From: Bradyrhizobium sp.
GTDB lineage: Bacteria; Pseudomonadota; Alphaproteobacteria; Rhizobiales; Xanthobacteraceae
DNA length: 41,880 nucleotides
Assembly (NCBI RefSeq): GCF_004799405.1
Contig: NZ_SSMW01000047.1
Coordinates: forward strand, 1 to 41,880
Reading direction: 5' to 3'
Positions 1 through 9,138 of this stretch are shown piece after piece. Position 1 is the first letter of the stretch; every line of letters starts with the position of its first letter. Under the pieces are notes generated by a model. It was given only the letters and a program-made list of their open reading frames with translations. It did not search any database and had not been told where the DNA came from. Made by a program: the position numbers and the translations under genes.

Positions 1-483
1 GATGGATACGCCCCTGATCTCGCCCTTGGAACTGATCGACACCGACTGCTTGTTGCCGTTCGTCCTCAAGGTGAGGTTGGCGGCAAAGCCGTTGGCTTCG
101 ACAAATACGTCGATCTGACCGCCACCGGCGGTGCCCTGCAGGGAACCGTTGATATTTCGGCTCGCCTCGCTCCAGTTGCCGGAAATCCGGTCGCCCTCGC
201 TCCTGACATCGCTGGTCAGGTCGAATTTGTAGCTATCGCTGGCGCATTCGAGATCCTGTTTCAGCCCAAGGCCGGTGCTGCTGACCTTGTATTTGGCCTT
301 GCAATGGAGACGCTCGATGGTTCCGTCGGAGAGCGTAACCGTACCGGTGCCGGTCCATGCTCCGTCAAAGCCGGCAAATGGGCCCGACTGCGCATAGGCT
401 GCCGATACCGACAACATGAGTGCGGCGCAAACAGCGGCAGCCCTGATCGCCTGTCCAATCAAGCTGGAACCAAACAGTTTCAT
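1..483 (-). CDS. Secreted hypothetical protein, 3' end cut by window edge
   Basis: The minus strand is open from an ATG at 483 to the window edge, giving 161 codons with no stop. Residues 1-31 look like a Sec signal peptide: basic start, hydrophobic Ala/Leu core, likely cleavage after AYA before QSGPF. The mature part begins with GFDGAWTGTGTVTL and is rich in Gly, Ser and Thr with alternating hydrophobic residues, suggesting a small periplasmic beta-rich domain. It has two cysteines (61 and 80) that could form a disulfide. I do not recognise a characterised family; similar small secreted proteins are common in bradyrhizobia. The reading frame and signal peptide support a real gene; function is unknown. 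Confidence 0.75.
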   Translation of the reverse strand, partial: MKLFGSSLIGQAIRAAAVCAALMLSVSAAYAQSGPFAGFDGAWTGTGTVTLSDGTIERLHCKAKYKVSSTGLGLKQDLECASDSYKFDLTSDVRSEGDRISGNWSEASRNINGSLQGTAGGGQIDVFVEANGFAANLTLRTNGNKQSVSISSKGEIRGVSI

Positions 484-935
484 GTCGCGGTTTCCCATTC
501 AAATTGACGTTCAGGTGAAAGATACGTCTTGCCACATCGAAGATTTAGTGTCGCCGCAGTGTGTTAGGTTCAAAATGAGAAATCGAAGGTTACCTATGAA
601 CGACATTTTTGTGCAACGAAATCGGTTGCGGTTCGGATATTAGCAAGTTTCGGCTGAAAACACTTAATTATCGAGCAGGCCCGCCCACAATACGTCCTCG
701 CAAAAAAATCGCCGGAAAATAACGTTTTAATATCAAATGGTTATGGATAAAGTTAAACCGATACGTGAACTCATGCCGTTTGGGAACGAGCCGTCGTAAA
801 TTTGGCCGCATTTGCCAGCGCCTCTAGTTCGCTCGTTGCCGTGGTTGTCTACACCCCGCCATCTGAAATGCCCCGTCCCGGTTGACGCCGTGCGCTGCTT
901 GGGATCGGAATTCTCCAGTGCCTGAATGAAGGAAG
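484..935. other. Intergenic region, AT-richer than its surroundings
   Basis: About 450 bases separate two divergent genes for secreted proteins. The stretch from about 520 to 770 is clearly richer in A and T than the rest of the window, with runs such as AAAAAAA near 702. It presumably holds both promoters. I found no convincing coding frame, tRNA or strong hairpin here. A TTGACG at 882-887 could be a -35 box for the downstream gene, but no good -10 follows at the right distance. Confidence 0.5.
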
Positions 936-938
936 ATG

Positions 939-1175
939 ATGCGTAAATTTCTCGTTGCACTCACGCTTTTGTCGATCTTGGCTTCAACCGGCGCCATCGC
1001 CCAGCAGCAACGCAGCGGCACGCCGGACGAGCAGCGGGCTTGCGCGCGCGACGTCCAGCGCTTCTGCCGCCCGGTGATCGATCAGGGCGATTTCACTATT
1101 CTGGCTTGCCTTCAGCAAAACCGTCCCAAGTTGACCGGGGCCTGCAGTCAGGTGCTGAAAGACCACGGGCAATAG
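939..1175 (+). CDS. Small secreted protein with four cysteines
   Basis: The product is 78 residues. The first ~21 form a signal peptide (MRKFLVALTLLSILASTG, cleavage likely after AIA before QQQ). The mature part has four cysteines at 35, 43, 57 and 69 in the pattern ACARDVQRFC, ACLQQNRPKLTGAC. This resembles the cysteine-rich repeat (Golgi apparatus Cys-rich-like) seen in many small alphaproteobacterial secreted proteins, so two disulfides are likely. Tandem ATGs lie at 936 and 939. A GAAGGAAG stretch ends directly before 936, so spacing favours 939. The role is unknown. The gene lies 179 bases upstream of hpnC on the same strand, but nothing links it to hopanoids except position. Confidence 0.75.
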   Translation: MRKFLVALTLLSILASTGAIAQQQRSGTPDEQRACARDVQRFCRPVIDQGDFTILACLQQNRPKLTGACSQVLKDHGQ

Positions 1176-1354
1176 CAACGTTCTCGCCGAGCCTGCCGGT
1201 GGATTGATCTGGACACGGGCTGGATTGCGGGTCGTTGCCGGCAGCATTGGTTTTAGCGGCGTATTCCCCTATATGGGGTCTGCGATCCACTCGCATGCGC
1301 GGGGTTACCAGGGCATGCGAAACCCTATGCCTCGACCAATGTAGCCGGTTCTTG

Positions 1355-2233
1355 ATGACTACCGCGAGCGAACTGCGATCCGGCAAGACTCACCGCGACG
1401 AGAACTTTCCGGTGGCGTCGTGGATCATTCATCCGCGCCACCGGGCGCTGATCCTGGCGTTCTATAATTTCGTGCGAACCGCCGACGACATCGCCGATCA
1501 CGCGACGCTCGGAGCGCAGGAAAAGCTCGCCTATCTCGATCTGCTCGAAAAGGAACTGCTGGGGCAGGGCGACAGCCAGCCCGAAGCCGTCAAGCTGCGG
1601 CATGCGCTGGCGGAACGTTCGATGCCGCCGCGTCACGCGCTGGATGTCCTGATCGCATTCCGGATGGATGTGACCAAGCTTCGTTATGAGAACTGGGACG
1701 AAGTGATTTACTATTGCCGCTATTCGGCCATGCCGGTCGGACGGTTCATGCTCGACGTCCACGGCGAGAGCACCTTGACCTGGGCTGCATCGGATGCGCT
1801 CTGCGCCGGCCTGCAAATCAACAATCATCTTCAGGACTGCGGCAAGGACTACAAAGACCTCAATCGCGTTTATCTGCCGCGCGACGCGCTGGCCGCGGCA
1901 GGCGCCCCGGTCGAGGCGCTGGGACACAAGCCTGCATCGGCGCCGCTGCTGCAATGCCTGCATTCGCTCGCCGCGCGGACCGAGGTTCTGCTCAATGAAA
2001 GCAAATCGCTTAGCACCAAGGTTAGGGATGTCAGGCTCGCGCTCGAGATCTCGGTGATCCAGGCTTTCGCGGACAAGATCGTTCGTCTCCTGAAAGTGCG
2101 CGATCCCCTGAGCGAAAAGGTGCATCTCACGCCGATGCAGTTGCTCGTCTATAGCGCACGCGGAGTTGCAGCGGAAATCGCCCAGCGCGCCGTGGGGCGC
2201 CGGCCCGTGTCCAATCCGGCGGCCGGCGCATGA
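1355..2233 (+). CDS. hpnC: HpnC, hydroxysqualene synthase
   Basis: The product is a 292-residue trans-isoprenyl diphosphate synthase-like protein of the squalene/phytoene synthase family. Both metal-binding motifs are visible: ADDIAD with D44, D45 and D48, and QDCGKD with D161 and D165. In the established three-enzyme bacterial route, HpnC converts presqualene diphosphate to hydroxysqualene. The HpnC assignment over HpnD rests on the N-terminal signature (ENFPVASWIIHPRHR) and on being first in the hpnCDE order. The start at 1355 (MTTASELRS) fits the family; the frame stays open 40 codons upstream, but that part looks non-coding. The stop overlaps the hpnD start as ATGA, so the genes are translationally coupled. 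Confidence 0.93.
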   Translation: MTTASELRSGKTHRDENFPVASWIIHPRHRALILAFYNFVRTADDIADHATLGAQEKLAYLDLLEKELLGQGDSQPEAVKLRHALAERSMPPRHALDVLIAFRMDVTKLRYENWDEVIYYCRYSAMPVGRFMLDVHGESTLTWAASDALCAGLQINNHLQDCGKDYKDLNRVYLPRDALAAAGAPVEALGHKPASAPLLQCLHSLAARTEVLLNESKSLSTKVRDVRLALEISVIQAFADKIVRLLKVRDPLSEKVHLTPMQLLVYSARGVAAEIAQRAVGRRPVSNPAAGA

Positions 2234-3069
2234 CGCTTGAAACGGCGGCAGCCAAGCCGAGCGACGGGTCGTCGGCCTCCGGCAGTTCGTTTTACGCGGC
2301 GATGCGCATTCTGCCGCGCGAGCAGCGCGAGGCGATGTTTCAGATCTATAGCTTCTGCCGGCAGGTCGACGACATCGCGGATTCCGACGGCCCGCGGCCG
2401 GAGCGGTTGGCCGCCCTTCAGCAATGGCGTGACGATATCGACGCGTTGTATCAGGGCCATCCACCGGGGCGGTTGTGGGACTACGTTGCCTCGGTTCGAA
2501 AATTCGATCTCAAACGCGAGGATTTTCTGGCCATCGTCGATGGCATGGAGATGGACGTGCCACAGGACATCAGGGCGCCGGATCTGGCAACGCTCGATTT
2601 GTATTGCGATCGCGTCGCCAGTGCGGTCGGACGCCTTTCGGTGCGGGTGTTCGGCCTGCCGCATGACGACGGCATCCTGCTTGCGCATCATCTGGGACGT
2701 GCGCTGCAATTGACCAATATCCTGCGCGACATCGATGAAGACGCCGGAATAGGCCGGTTGTATCTGCCGCGCGAAGGCTTGCTGGAGGCCGGCATCAGCA
2801 GCACCGATCCGCTCACCGTCGTCTCCGATCCGGCGTTGCCGAAGGCATGTGCGCCGCTGGTCGAGCAGGCGCGAACCTATTTTACGAAAGCCGACGAGAT
2901 CATGGACCGCAATCCGCGCCGCGTAGTGCGCGCGCCGCGGATCATGTCGAAGTATTATCGCGCGATTCTGCAATTGCTGATCGACCGAGGCTTCGCCATG
3001 CCGCGCGCGCCGGTTCGCCTCAACAAGGCGGCCCGCATCGGCATTCTTCTGCGCTACGCTTTCATCTGA
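2230..3069 (+). CDS. hpnD: HpnD, presqualene diphosphate synthase
   Basis: The product is 279 residues, squalene/phytoene synthase family. It has paired Asp-rich motifs: VDDIAD (D47, D48, D51) and RDIDEDAGIGRLYLP (D167, D169, D171). It has the typical YAAMRILPREQREAMF start and FCRQVDDIAD block. HpnD condenses two farnesyl diphosphates to presqualene diphosphate, the first committed step towards squalene. The start ATG overlaps the hpnC stop (ATGA at 2230), and its stop overlaps the hpnE start (TGATG at 3067-3071). This is strong evidence for one transcript and coupled translation of the three squalene enzymes. Confidence 0.93.
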   Translation: MTLETAAAKPSDGSSASGSSFYAAMRILPREQREAMFQIYSFCRQVDDIADSDGPRPERLAALQQWRDDIDALYQGHPPGRLWDYVASVRKFDLKREDFLAIVDGMEMDVPQDIRAPDLATLDLYCDRVASAVGRLSVRVFGLPHDDGILLAHHLGRALQLTNILRDIDEDAGIGRLYLPREGLLEAGISSTDPLTVVSDPALPKACAPLVEQARTYFTKADEIMDRNPRRVVRAPRIMSKYYRAILQLLIDRGFAMPRAPVRLNKAARIGILLRYAFI

Positions 3070-4322
3070 TGCAGAAGTCCGTCCACATCATCGGCGCTGG
3101 AATCTCGGGCCTCTCGGCAGCGGTCCGGCTGGCCAATGCGGGCCTCAAGGTCCATGTCCACGAAGCCACCCAGCAGGCCGGCGGCCGCTGCCGGTCATAC
3201 TTCGACGCGGCGACCAGCCTCACCATCGACAACGGCAATCACCTGTTGCTGTCAGGCAATAGTCACGCGGTCGCCTACGCGCGCTCGATCGGAACCGAAG
3301 CGGGACTGGTCGGGCCGAACAGCGCGCAGTTTCCGTTTGTCGATCTGACGACCGGACAGCGTTGGCAACTCGACCTCGGCGATGGCCGATTGCCCTTATG
3401 GATGTTCGACGAGGCTCGCCGTGTCCCCGACACCGGCCTGCTCGATTATCTAGCACTGATGCCTCTGATCTGGGCAACACGAAGCAAGCTGGTTGGCGAC
3501 ACCATCCGCTGCGAGGGAACCCTTTATCAGCGGCTGGTGCAGCCGCTGCTGCTGGCGGCGCTGAACATCGATCCGCCCGAGGGGTCTGCGGGGCTGGCTG
3601 GCGCGGTGGTGCGGGAAACGCTGCTGGCGGGAGGGCAGGCTTGCCGGCCGCTGATTGCGCGCGCGGGCCTGAGCGCGGTTCTGGTCGAACCCGCGATCGA
3701 GCTCTTGAAAGGCATGGGCGCCAGCATTCAATTCGGCCATGAACTCCGCGAATTCGGGTTATCTGCAAACAGCGTCGGCGAATTGAGGTTCGGCGAGGAC
3801 AGCATCTCGATCGGATCCGATGATGCGGTGGTGATGGCGGTGCCGCCACGGCCGGCTTCGGTGCTGCTGCCGGGGCTGCAAACGCCGACCAGGTTTCGCG
3901 CCATCGTCAACGCGCATTTCCGCTTCGATCCGCCGAAGGATCAGCCGCCGATCCTCGGGGTTGTCGGCGGCCTCGTGGAATGGCTGTTCGCGTTTCCGCA
4001 GCGGCTATCGATTACCATCAGCGATGCCGACCGGCTGATGGACATGCCGCGCGAGGAACTGGCCCAGGCAATATGGCGGGACATCTGCAAGGCTGCGGGC
4101 ATCCAAAGCGAACTGCCGCCCTGGCAGATCGTCCGCGAGCGCCGCGCGACGTTCGAGGCCACGCCCGAACAAAACGCCCTGCGGCCGGGCGCGGCCACCG
4201 ACTGGAAAAACCTGTTTCTTGCCGGCGACTGGACTGATACGGGGTTGCCGGCCACCATCGAAGGATCGGTGCGGTCGGGAAACCGCGCCGCCGATCTCGT
4301 CCTCGCCAGGCGCCGGGCCTGA
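3069..4322 (+). CDS. hpnE: HpnE, hydroxysqualene dehydroxylase (FAD)
   Basis: The product is a 417-residue flavin amine oxidase/phytoene desaturase-like protein. The N-terminus has the dinucleotide-binding motif VHIIGAGISGLSAAVRL (glycines 9, 11 and 14), followed by the second-strand acidic end VHEATQQAGGRCRSY. The C-terminus has the family's closing FAD motif NLFLAGDWTDTGLPATIEGS. HpnE reduces hydroxysqualene to squalene, completing the HpnD-HpnC-HpnE route. The start at 3069 overlaps the hpnD stop by one base and gives the expected N-terminus directly before the Rossmann strand. The frame is open further upstream (to 2847), but that part only shadows hpnD. The next gene, shc, starts 28 bases downstream. 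Confidence 0.92.
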   Translation: MQKSVHIIGAGISGLSAAVRLANAGLKVHVHEATQQAGGRCRSYFDAATSLTIDNGNHLLLSGNSHAVAYARSIGTEAGLVGPNSAQFPFVDLTTGQRWQLDLGDGRLPLWMFDEARRVPDTGLLDYLALMPLIWATRSKLVGDTIRCEGTLYQRLVQPLLLAALNIDPPEGSAGLAGAVVRETLLAGGQACRPLIARAGLSAVLVEPAIELLKGMGASIQFGHELREFGLSANSVGELRFGEDSISIGSDDAVVMAVPPRPASVLLPGLQTPTRFRAIVNAHFRFDPPKDQPPILGVVGGLVEWLFAFPQRLSITISDADRLMDMPREELAQAIWRDICKAAGIQSELPPWQIVRERRATFEATPEQNALRPGAATDWKNLFLAGDWTDTGLPATIEGSVRSGNRAADLVLARRRA

Positions 4323-4350
4323 TCGGGCAAACCAGCGGACGTCCAAGCTG

Positions 4351-6309
4351 ATGCATTCCGTCGACCAAAAAGTAGCAATCGAGGCCGATCTGGACGCGAG
4401 CATCGCGTCAGCGACGCGTGCGTTGCTCGACTACCGGCAGCCGGACGGCCATTGGGTGTTCGAGCTGGAAGCCGATTGCACCATCCCGGCCGAATATGTG
4501 CTGCTGCGTCACTATCTCGGCGAGCCGGTCGACGCGGTGCTGGAGGCCAAGATCGCCAACTACCTGCGCCGGATTCAGGGCGCCCACGGCGGTTGGCCGC
4601 TTGTTCACGATGGCGATTTCGAAATGAGCGCCAGCGTGAAGGCCTACTTCGCGCTCAAGATGATCGGCGATTCCCCGGATGCGCCGCATATGGCGCGGGC
4701 GCGCGAGGCGATCCGCTCGCGTGGCGGCGCGATCCACAGCAACGTTTTCACCCGTTTCATGCTGTCGATGTTCGGGGTGTTGACCTGGCGGAGCGTGCCG
4801 GTGCTTCCGGTCGAGATCATGTTCCTGCCGTCGTGGTCGCCGTTTCATCTCAACAAGATTTCGTATTGGGCGCGAACCACGATCGTGCCGCTGATGGTGC
4901 TGGCGGCGCTGAAGCCTCGCGCGAAAAATACCAGGGGAATCGGCATCGACGAGCTTTTCCTGCAGCCGCCGCATTCGATCGGAATGACGGCCAAGGCGCC
5001 GCACCAAAGCTGGGGCTGGTTCCTTTTGTTCCGCGCGCTGGACAGCGTGTTGCGCGCGATCGAGCCGTTGTTTCCGAACAAGCTCCGCGCCCGCGCCATC
5101 GATAGCGCCGTCGCGTTCGTCGAACAGCGCTTGAACGGCGAAGATGGTCTTGGCGCGATCTATCCGCCGATGGCCAACACCGTGATGATGTACGGAGTGC
5201 TCGGCAAACCGGCGGATTATCCGCCGCGCGCGATCACCCGAACAGGGATCGACAAGCTTCTGGTGATCGGCGAGCACGAAGCCTATTGCCAGCCTTGCGT
5301 ATCGCCGGTGTGGGACACGTCGCTGGCCTGTCATGCCCTGCTCGAAGCAGGCGGTGAGGGGGCAAGCGCTCCGGTCAAACAGGGGCTGGACTGGCTGCTG
5401 CCGAGGCAGGTGCTGGACATCAAGGGCGACTGGGCCGTGAAGCGGCCGGAGGTTCGCCCTGGCGGCTGGGCCTTCCAGTACAACAACGCCTACTATCCCG
5501 ATCTCGACGATACCGCGGTCGTGGTGATGGCGATGGATCGCGTGCGGCGCATCACCCAAAGCCATGATTATGATGTGGCGATCGCCCGCGGCCGCGAATG
5601 GATCGAGGGCATGCAAAGCCGCGACGGCGGCTGGGCCGCCTTCGACGTCAACAATCTTGAATATTATCTCAACAACATCCCGTTCTCCGATCACGGCGCG
5701 CTGCTGGATCCGCCGACCGAGGACGTCACCGCCCGCTGCATCTCGATGCTGGCCCAGTTCGGTGAGACGGTTCGAAGCAGCAGGGCGATGGCGGACGGGA
5801 TCGCCTATCTGCGCCGGACCCAGCTTGCCGAGGGCTCGTGGTACGGCCGCTGGGGGCTCAATTACATCTATGGCACCTGGTCGGTGCTGTGCGCCCTTAA
5901 CGCCGCCGGGGTGGGCCACCAGGACCCCGCGATGCGCAAGGCCGTGGACTGGCTGGTGTCGATCCAGAACCCGGACGGCGGCTGGGGCGAGGATGCCACC
6001 AGCTACCGCCTCGATTATAAGGGATTTGAGAAGGCCCCTGCCACCGCGTCGCAAACGGCATGGGCCTTGCTTGGATTGATGGCAGCGGGTGAGGTCGGCC
6101 ATCCGGCGGTCGCCCGTGGCGTGGAGTACCTAAAAGGCACACAGACCGAAAAAGGGCTGTGGGACGAGCAGCGCTACACGGCAACGGGCTTTCCGCGGGT
6201 GTTTTATTTGCGGTATCATGGCTACTCAAAGTTCTTTCCGCTCTGGGCGCTGGCGCGGTATCGAAATTTGAAGAGCACCAACAGCAGGGTGGTAGGGGTC
6301 GGGATGTGA
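4351..6309 (+). CDS. shc: Squalene-hopene cyclase (HpnF)
   Basis: The product is 652 residues, the usual length for the family. The catalytic acid motif DLDDTA lies at residues 384-389 and matches the DxDDTA of characterised squalene-hopene cyclases. Several QW-type repeats are visible, for example GHWVFELEADCT, QSRDGGWAAFDVNN, LAEGSWYGRWGLNYIYGTWS, QNPDGGWGED and GTQTEKGLWDEQRYT. The enzyme cyclises squalene to hopene and diplopterol as a monotopic membrane protein. The ATG at 4351 (MHSVDQKVAIE) is chosen because upstream codons overlap hpnE and look unlike the family. The gene ends in ATGTGA, where the hpnG GTG start is embedded. Confidence 0.96.
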   Translation: MHSVDQKVAIEADLDASIASATRALLDYRQPDGHWVFELEADCTIPAEYVLLRHYLGEPVDAVLEAKIANYLRRIQGAHGGWPLVHDGDFEMSASVKAYFALKMIGDSPDAPHMARAREAIRSRGGAIHSNVFTRFMLSMFGVLTWRSVPVLPVEIMFLPSWSPFHLNKISYWARTTIVPLMVLAALKPRAKNTRGIGIDELFLQPPHSIGMTAKAPHQSWGWFLLFRALDSVLRAIEPLFPNKLRARAIDSAVAFVEQRLNGEDGLGAIYPPMANTVMMYGVLGKPADYPPRAITRTGIDKLLVIGEHEAYCQPCVSPVWDTSLACHALLEAGGEGASAPVKQGLDWLLPRQVLDIKGDWAVKRPEVRPGGWAFQYNNAYYPDLDDTAVVVMAMDRVRRITQSHDYDVAIARGREWIEGMQSRDGGWAAFDVNNLEYYLNNIPFSDHGALLDPPTEDVTARCISMLAQFGETVRSSRAMADGIAYLRRTQLAEGSWYGRWGLNYIYGTWSVLCALNAAGVGHQDPAMRKAVDWLVSIQNPDGGWGEDATSYRLDYKGFEKAPATASQTAWALLGLMAAGEVGHPAVARGVEYLKGTQTEKGLWDEQRYTATGFPRVFYLRYHGYSKFFPLWALARYRNLKSTNSRVVGVGM

Positions 6310-7040
6310 ATTTGGGGGCGGGGGACGACGTTACCGAGGTCAACCCAATTGATCCTCGGCCGGTGCTGATTGTGACCGGTCTGGTGCAGGAGGCCCGCAT
6401 CGCGGCAGGGCCCGGCATGACCGTGATTTGCAGCAGTAGCGATCCGCGGCAATTGCGGGCGCTCTTGACGGTTTTCGACCCAACGACGATCCGGGGCGTC
6501 ATCAGCTTCGGGGTCGCGGGTGGACTGGACCCTTCGTTGAAATCAGGTGACGTCGTGGTGGCGACCGAGGTTCTGGCGGGCGATGCCCGCTGGCTGGCCG
6601 GTCTGGCGCTGAATGAAGGACTGATCGCCAGCGTGGCGCTGGGACGCCGGCGGGTGGTCCGGGGCGGCCTTGCGGGCGTTGAACAGGTGATCGCCGCTCG
6701 GGCCGGAAAGGCCGCGCTGAGGTCCGAGACGGGTGCTGCGGCGGTGGATATGGAAAGCCATATTGCGGCGGATTACGCCGCCAAAGCGGGCCTGCCATTT
6801 GCGGCCCTGCGCGTCATCAGCGATCCCGCCACCCGCGCCTTGCCGGCATTGGCGATGGCCGCGATCAAGCCGAACGGCGATATCGACCTGCGCAAGGTCC
6901 TGCGTGGCGTGGCGCGCAATCCGTTGACGTTGCGCGCGCTGGTCTCCACCGGAATCGATTTCAATCGCGCGCTCCGCAGCCTACGCGGCTGTCGAGGCTT
7001 TCTGCTGGGCGGCGAGGGCCTCGTCGCGGCGGATGTCTGA
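6306..7040 (+). CDS. hpnG: HpnG, hopanoid-associated nucleoside phosphorylase
   Basis: The product is about 244 residues, nucleoside phosphorylase superfamily. The core shows SFGVAGGLDPSLKSGDVVVATEV and the late motif AAVDMESHIAADYAAKAGLPF followed by LRVISDPATR, where the Asp after the Ser is the usual catalytic acid. HpnG removes adenine from adenosylhopane, the step after HpnH. The proposed start is GTG at 6306, inside the ATGTGA that ends shc; no ATG fits the family N-terminus (PVLIVTGLVQEARIAAG begins about 20 residues in). A purine-rich TAGGGGTCGGG precedes it. The last 60 bases overlap the 3' end of hpnH on the other strand, so the C-terminal ~20 residues are read from both strands. 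Confidence 0.88.
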   Translation: MNLGAGDDVTEVNPIDPRPVLIVTGLVQEARIAAGPGMTVICSSSDPRQLRALLTVFDPTTIRGVISFGVAGGLDPSLKSGDVVVATEVLAGDARWLAGLALNEGLIASVALGRRRVVRGGLAGVEQVIAARAGKAALRSETGAAAVDMESHIAADYAAKAGLPFAALRVISDPATRALPALAMAAIKPNGDIDLRKVLRGVARNPLTLRALVSTGIDFNRALRSLRGCRGFLLGGEGLVAADV

Positions 7041-8129
7041 CAGGCGCTTCTGCACTTCCGCCGAGAAGATGTACTGCGCCGGACGCTGGTGATCGAGGCT
7101 GATCTCGGGCGCCATCGGACCTGTGGTTCGCACGCCGCGCAGCGCCACCCACAGCGCCTTGAAGGGATTGGTCAGCGCCGCGTTAGCCGCGGTCGGCTCA
7201 TAGCCGCAATGCGCCATGCAGTCGGCGCACTTCTCGTACTTGCCGGTGCCGTAGGTCTCCCAGTCCGTGGTGTCCATCAATTCCTTGAAGGTCTTGGTGT
7301 AGCCTTCGCCGAGCAGGTAGCAGGGCTTCTGCCAGCCGAAAATGTTGCGGGCCGGCATGCCCCACGGGGTGCATTCGTAATCCTGATTGCCCGCGAGGAA
7401 ATCCAGGAACAGGCCGGAATGCATGAAATTCCACTTCTTGCCCTTGCCGAGCGCGAACACGTCGCGGAACAGCTTCTTGGTTTTGGTGCGGTTGAGGAAG
7501 TGCTCCTGGTCCGGCGCACGCTCATAGGCATAGCCCGGCGACATTGAAACCCCGACGCCGAGTTCGGTGGTGAAGTCGAGAAACCTGGCGATATCCTCGG
7601 CAGCATGACCGTCGAAAATCGTGGCATTGACGTTGACGGTGAAGCCCCTGGCCTTGGCGGCCTTGATCGCCGAGACCGCGCGATCGAATACGCCCTTCTG
7701 CGAGACCGCCTTGTCGTGATGGTCTTTCAGGCCATCGAGATGCACCGAGAAGAACAGATAGGGTGACGGCTCGAACAGATCGAGTTTCTTTTCCAGCAGC
7801 AGCGCGTTGGTGCACAGCGACACGAATTTCTTGCGCGCCACGAGGCCGCGCACGATCTCGCCGATTTCCTTGTGGATCAAAGGCTCGCCGCCGGGAATCG
7901 CCACCATCGGCGCGTCGCATTCCTCGGCGGCATCCCAGCATTCCTGCGCCGACATCCGGCGATTGAGGATCGCGTCGGGATAATCGATCTTGCCGCAACC
8001 GACGCAGGCAAGGTTGCAGCGAAACAGCGGCTCGAGCATCAGCACCAGGGGATAGCGCTTGCGGCCCAGCATCTTCTGTTTCATCAGGTAGGCGCCGATG
8101 CGGATCTCTTTGAAGAACGGTATTGCCAT
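6981..8129 (-). CDS. hpnH: HpnH, radical SAM adenosylhopane synthase
   Basis: The product is 382 residues. The radical SAM cluster motif CNLACVGC (C38, C42, C45; CxxxCxxC) is present, with the family N-terminus MAIPFFKEIRIGAYLMKQK and the GGEP-type SAM motif IPGGEPLIH. A C-terminal SPASM-like cysteine group includes YEKCADCMAHCGYEPTA. HpnH joins the 5'-deoxyadenosyl radical to hopene to give adenosylhopane, the precursor of all C35 hopanoids. The start is ATG at 8129; a GTG directly before it at 8132 is possible. ispH ends 36 bases upstream on the same strand, so ispH-hpnH is probably one transcript running opposite to hpnCDE-shc-hpnG. Confidence 0.95.
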   Translation of the reverse strand: MAIPFFKEIRIGAYLMKQKMLGRKRYPLVLMLEPLFRCNLACVGCGKIDYPDAILNRRMSAQECWDAAEECDAPMVAIPGGEPLIHKEIGEIVRGLVARKKFVSLCTNALLLEKKLDLFEPSPYLFFSVHLDGLKDHHDKAVSQKGVFDRAVSAIKAAKARGFTVNVNATIFDGHAAEDIARFLDFTTELGVGVSMSPGYAYERAPDQEHFLNRTKTKKLFRDVFALGKGKKWNFMHSGLFLDFLAGNQDYECTPWGMPARNIFGWQKPCYLLGEGYTKTFKELMDTTDWETYGTGKYEKCADCMAHCGYEPTAANAALTNPFKALWVALRGVRTTGPMAPEISLDHQRPAQYIFSAEVQKRLSDIRRDEALAAQQKASTAA

Positions 8130-8165
8130 CACAAGTTTTCTTTCTGGATTCGGTAGAGCGTTGGG

Positions 8166-9092
8166 TCAGACTACCGCTAGTTCGGCCGGAAGCCGGAATT
8201 CGATATTTTCTTCCCGTCCCGACAACACCGACACGGCCACCGGCCCGATTCGTCTCAGCGCTTCAATCACGTCATCGACCAGAACTTCGGGCGCCGAGGC
8301 GCCGGCGGTAATGCCGACCGCCTTGGCGTCCTTCAGCCAATCGGGGTTCAGTTCGCTGCCATCGGCAATGAGATAACTCGCAACCCCGACTTCGGTGCCG
8401 ATTTCGCGAAGCCTGTTCGAGTTGGAACTGTTGGTGGCGCCCACCACCAGGATAACATCCACCAGCTTGCTAAGGTCCCTTACCGCAGATTGGCGGTTCT
8501 GTGTCGCATAGCAGATATCCCGGATGTCCGGGCCTTGAATATCGGTAAAACGCTGCTGAAGGGCGGCAATAATGTCCTTGGTATCGTCCACGCTGAGCGT
8601 GGTCTGGGTGATATAGGCCACCGGCGTGTCCGCCGGCAGGGTCAAAGCCGCCACATCGTCGACGTTCTGGACCAGCAGGACCGGGCCGGGAACCTGCCCC
8701 ATGGTTCCCTCGACCTCGGGATGGCCGGCATGACCGATCAGGATCAGCGCCCGGCCTTTCGACATGTAGCGCTTGCCCTGGTTGTGGACCTTGGTCACCA
8801 GAGGGCAGGTGGCGTTGAGAACCGGCAGGCCGCGCGCGGCGGCTTCCTCTTCCACGCTCCTGGCCACGCCATGGGCGCTGAATACGGTGACGGCGCGGGG
8901 CGGCACTTCCGACAGGTCCTCGACGAAAATGGCGCCTTTGTTCTTCAGGCTTTCGACCACGTATTTGTTGTGGACGATCTCGTGACGCACATAGACCGGC
9001 GGGCCATACTTCTCCAGCGCGCGCTCGACGATCTCGATCGCGCGCACGACACCGGCGCAAAATCCGCGAGGCTGCGCAAGAAATACTTCCAT
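8166..9092 (-). CDS. ispH: IspH, 4-hydroxy-3-methylbut-2-enyl diphosphate reductase
   Basis: The product is 308 residues. The three 4Fe-4S cysteines are all present: C12 (PRGFCAGV), C96 ([11 protein letters not shown]) and C194 ([10 protein letters not shown]). Substrate-binding residues are also visible: H41, H74, H124 and E126, and the TQTT stretch at 162-165. IspH makes isopentenyl and dimethylallyl diphosphate at the end of the non-mevalonate pathway. Its place next to hpnH suggests a copy dedicated to, or co-regulated with, hopanoid synthesis. Bradyrhizobia may carry another ispH elsewhere, which cannot be seen here. The start at 9092 ([12 protein letters not shown]) is chosen by family length; the frame is open 51 codons further upstream without family features. 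Confidence 0.95.
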   Translation of the reverse strand: MEVFLAQPRGFCAGVVRAIEIVERALEKYGPPVYVRHEIVHNKYVVESLKNKGAIFVEDLSEVPPRAVTVFSAHGVARSVEEEAAARGLPVLNATCPLVTKVHNQGKRYMSKGRALILIGHAGHPEVEGTMGQVPGPVLLVQNVDDVAALTLPADTPVAYITQTTLSVDDTKDIIAALQQRFTDIQGPDIRDICYATQNRQSAVRDLSKLVDVILVVGATNSSNSNRLREIGTEVGVASYLIADGSELNPDWLKDAKAVGITAGASAPEVLVDDVIEALRRIGPVAVSVLSGREENIEFRLPAELAVV

Positions 9093-9138
9093 GGGACGTC
9101 CATTAGCCAAGTTGCACCCACTCCATTCTTCGTCCGGC

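Noticed and set aside
1266..1278. CCCCTATATGGGG as a possible operator before hpnC
   Set aside because: Only the four-base arms are complementary; the TATAT centre is not symmetric, and nothing else supports a site.
1325..2464. 379-codon minus-strand frame opposite hpnC and hpnD
   Set aside because: Both plus-strand genes show catalytic motifs and overlapping start/stop coupling; the antisense frame has no motif.
4408..6102. 564-codon open frame on the minus strand opposite shc
   Set aside because: It is entirely antisense to a squalene-hopene cyclase with all its motifs, has no ribosome site and reads as Arg/His-rich sequence typical of shadow frames.
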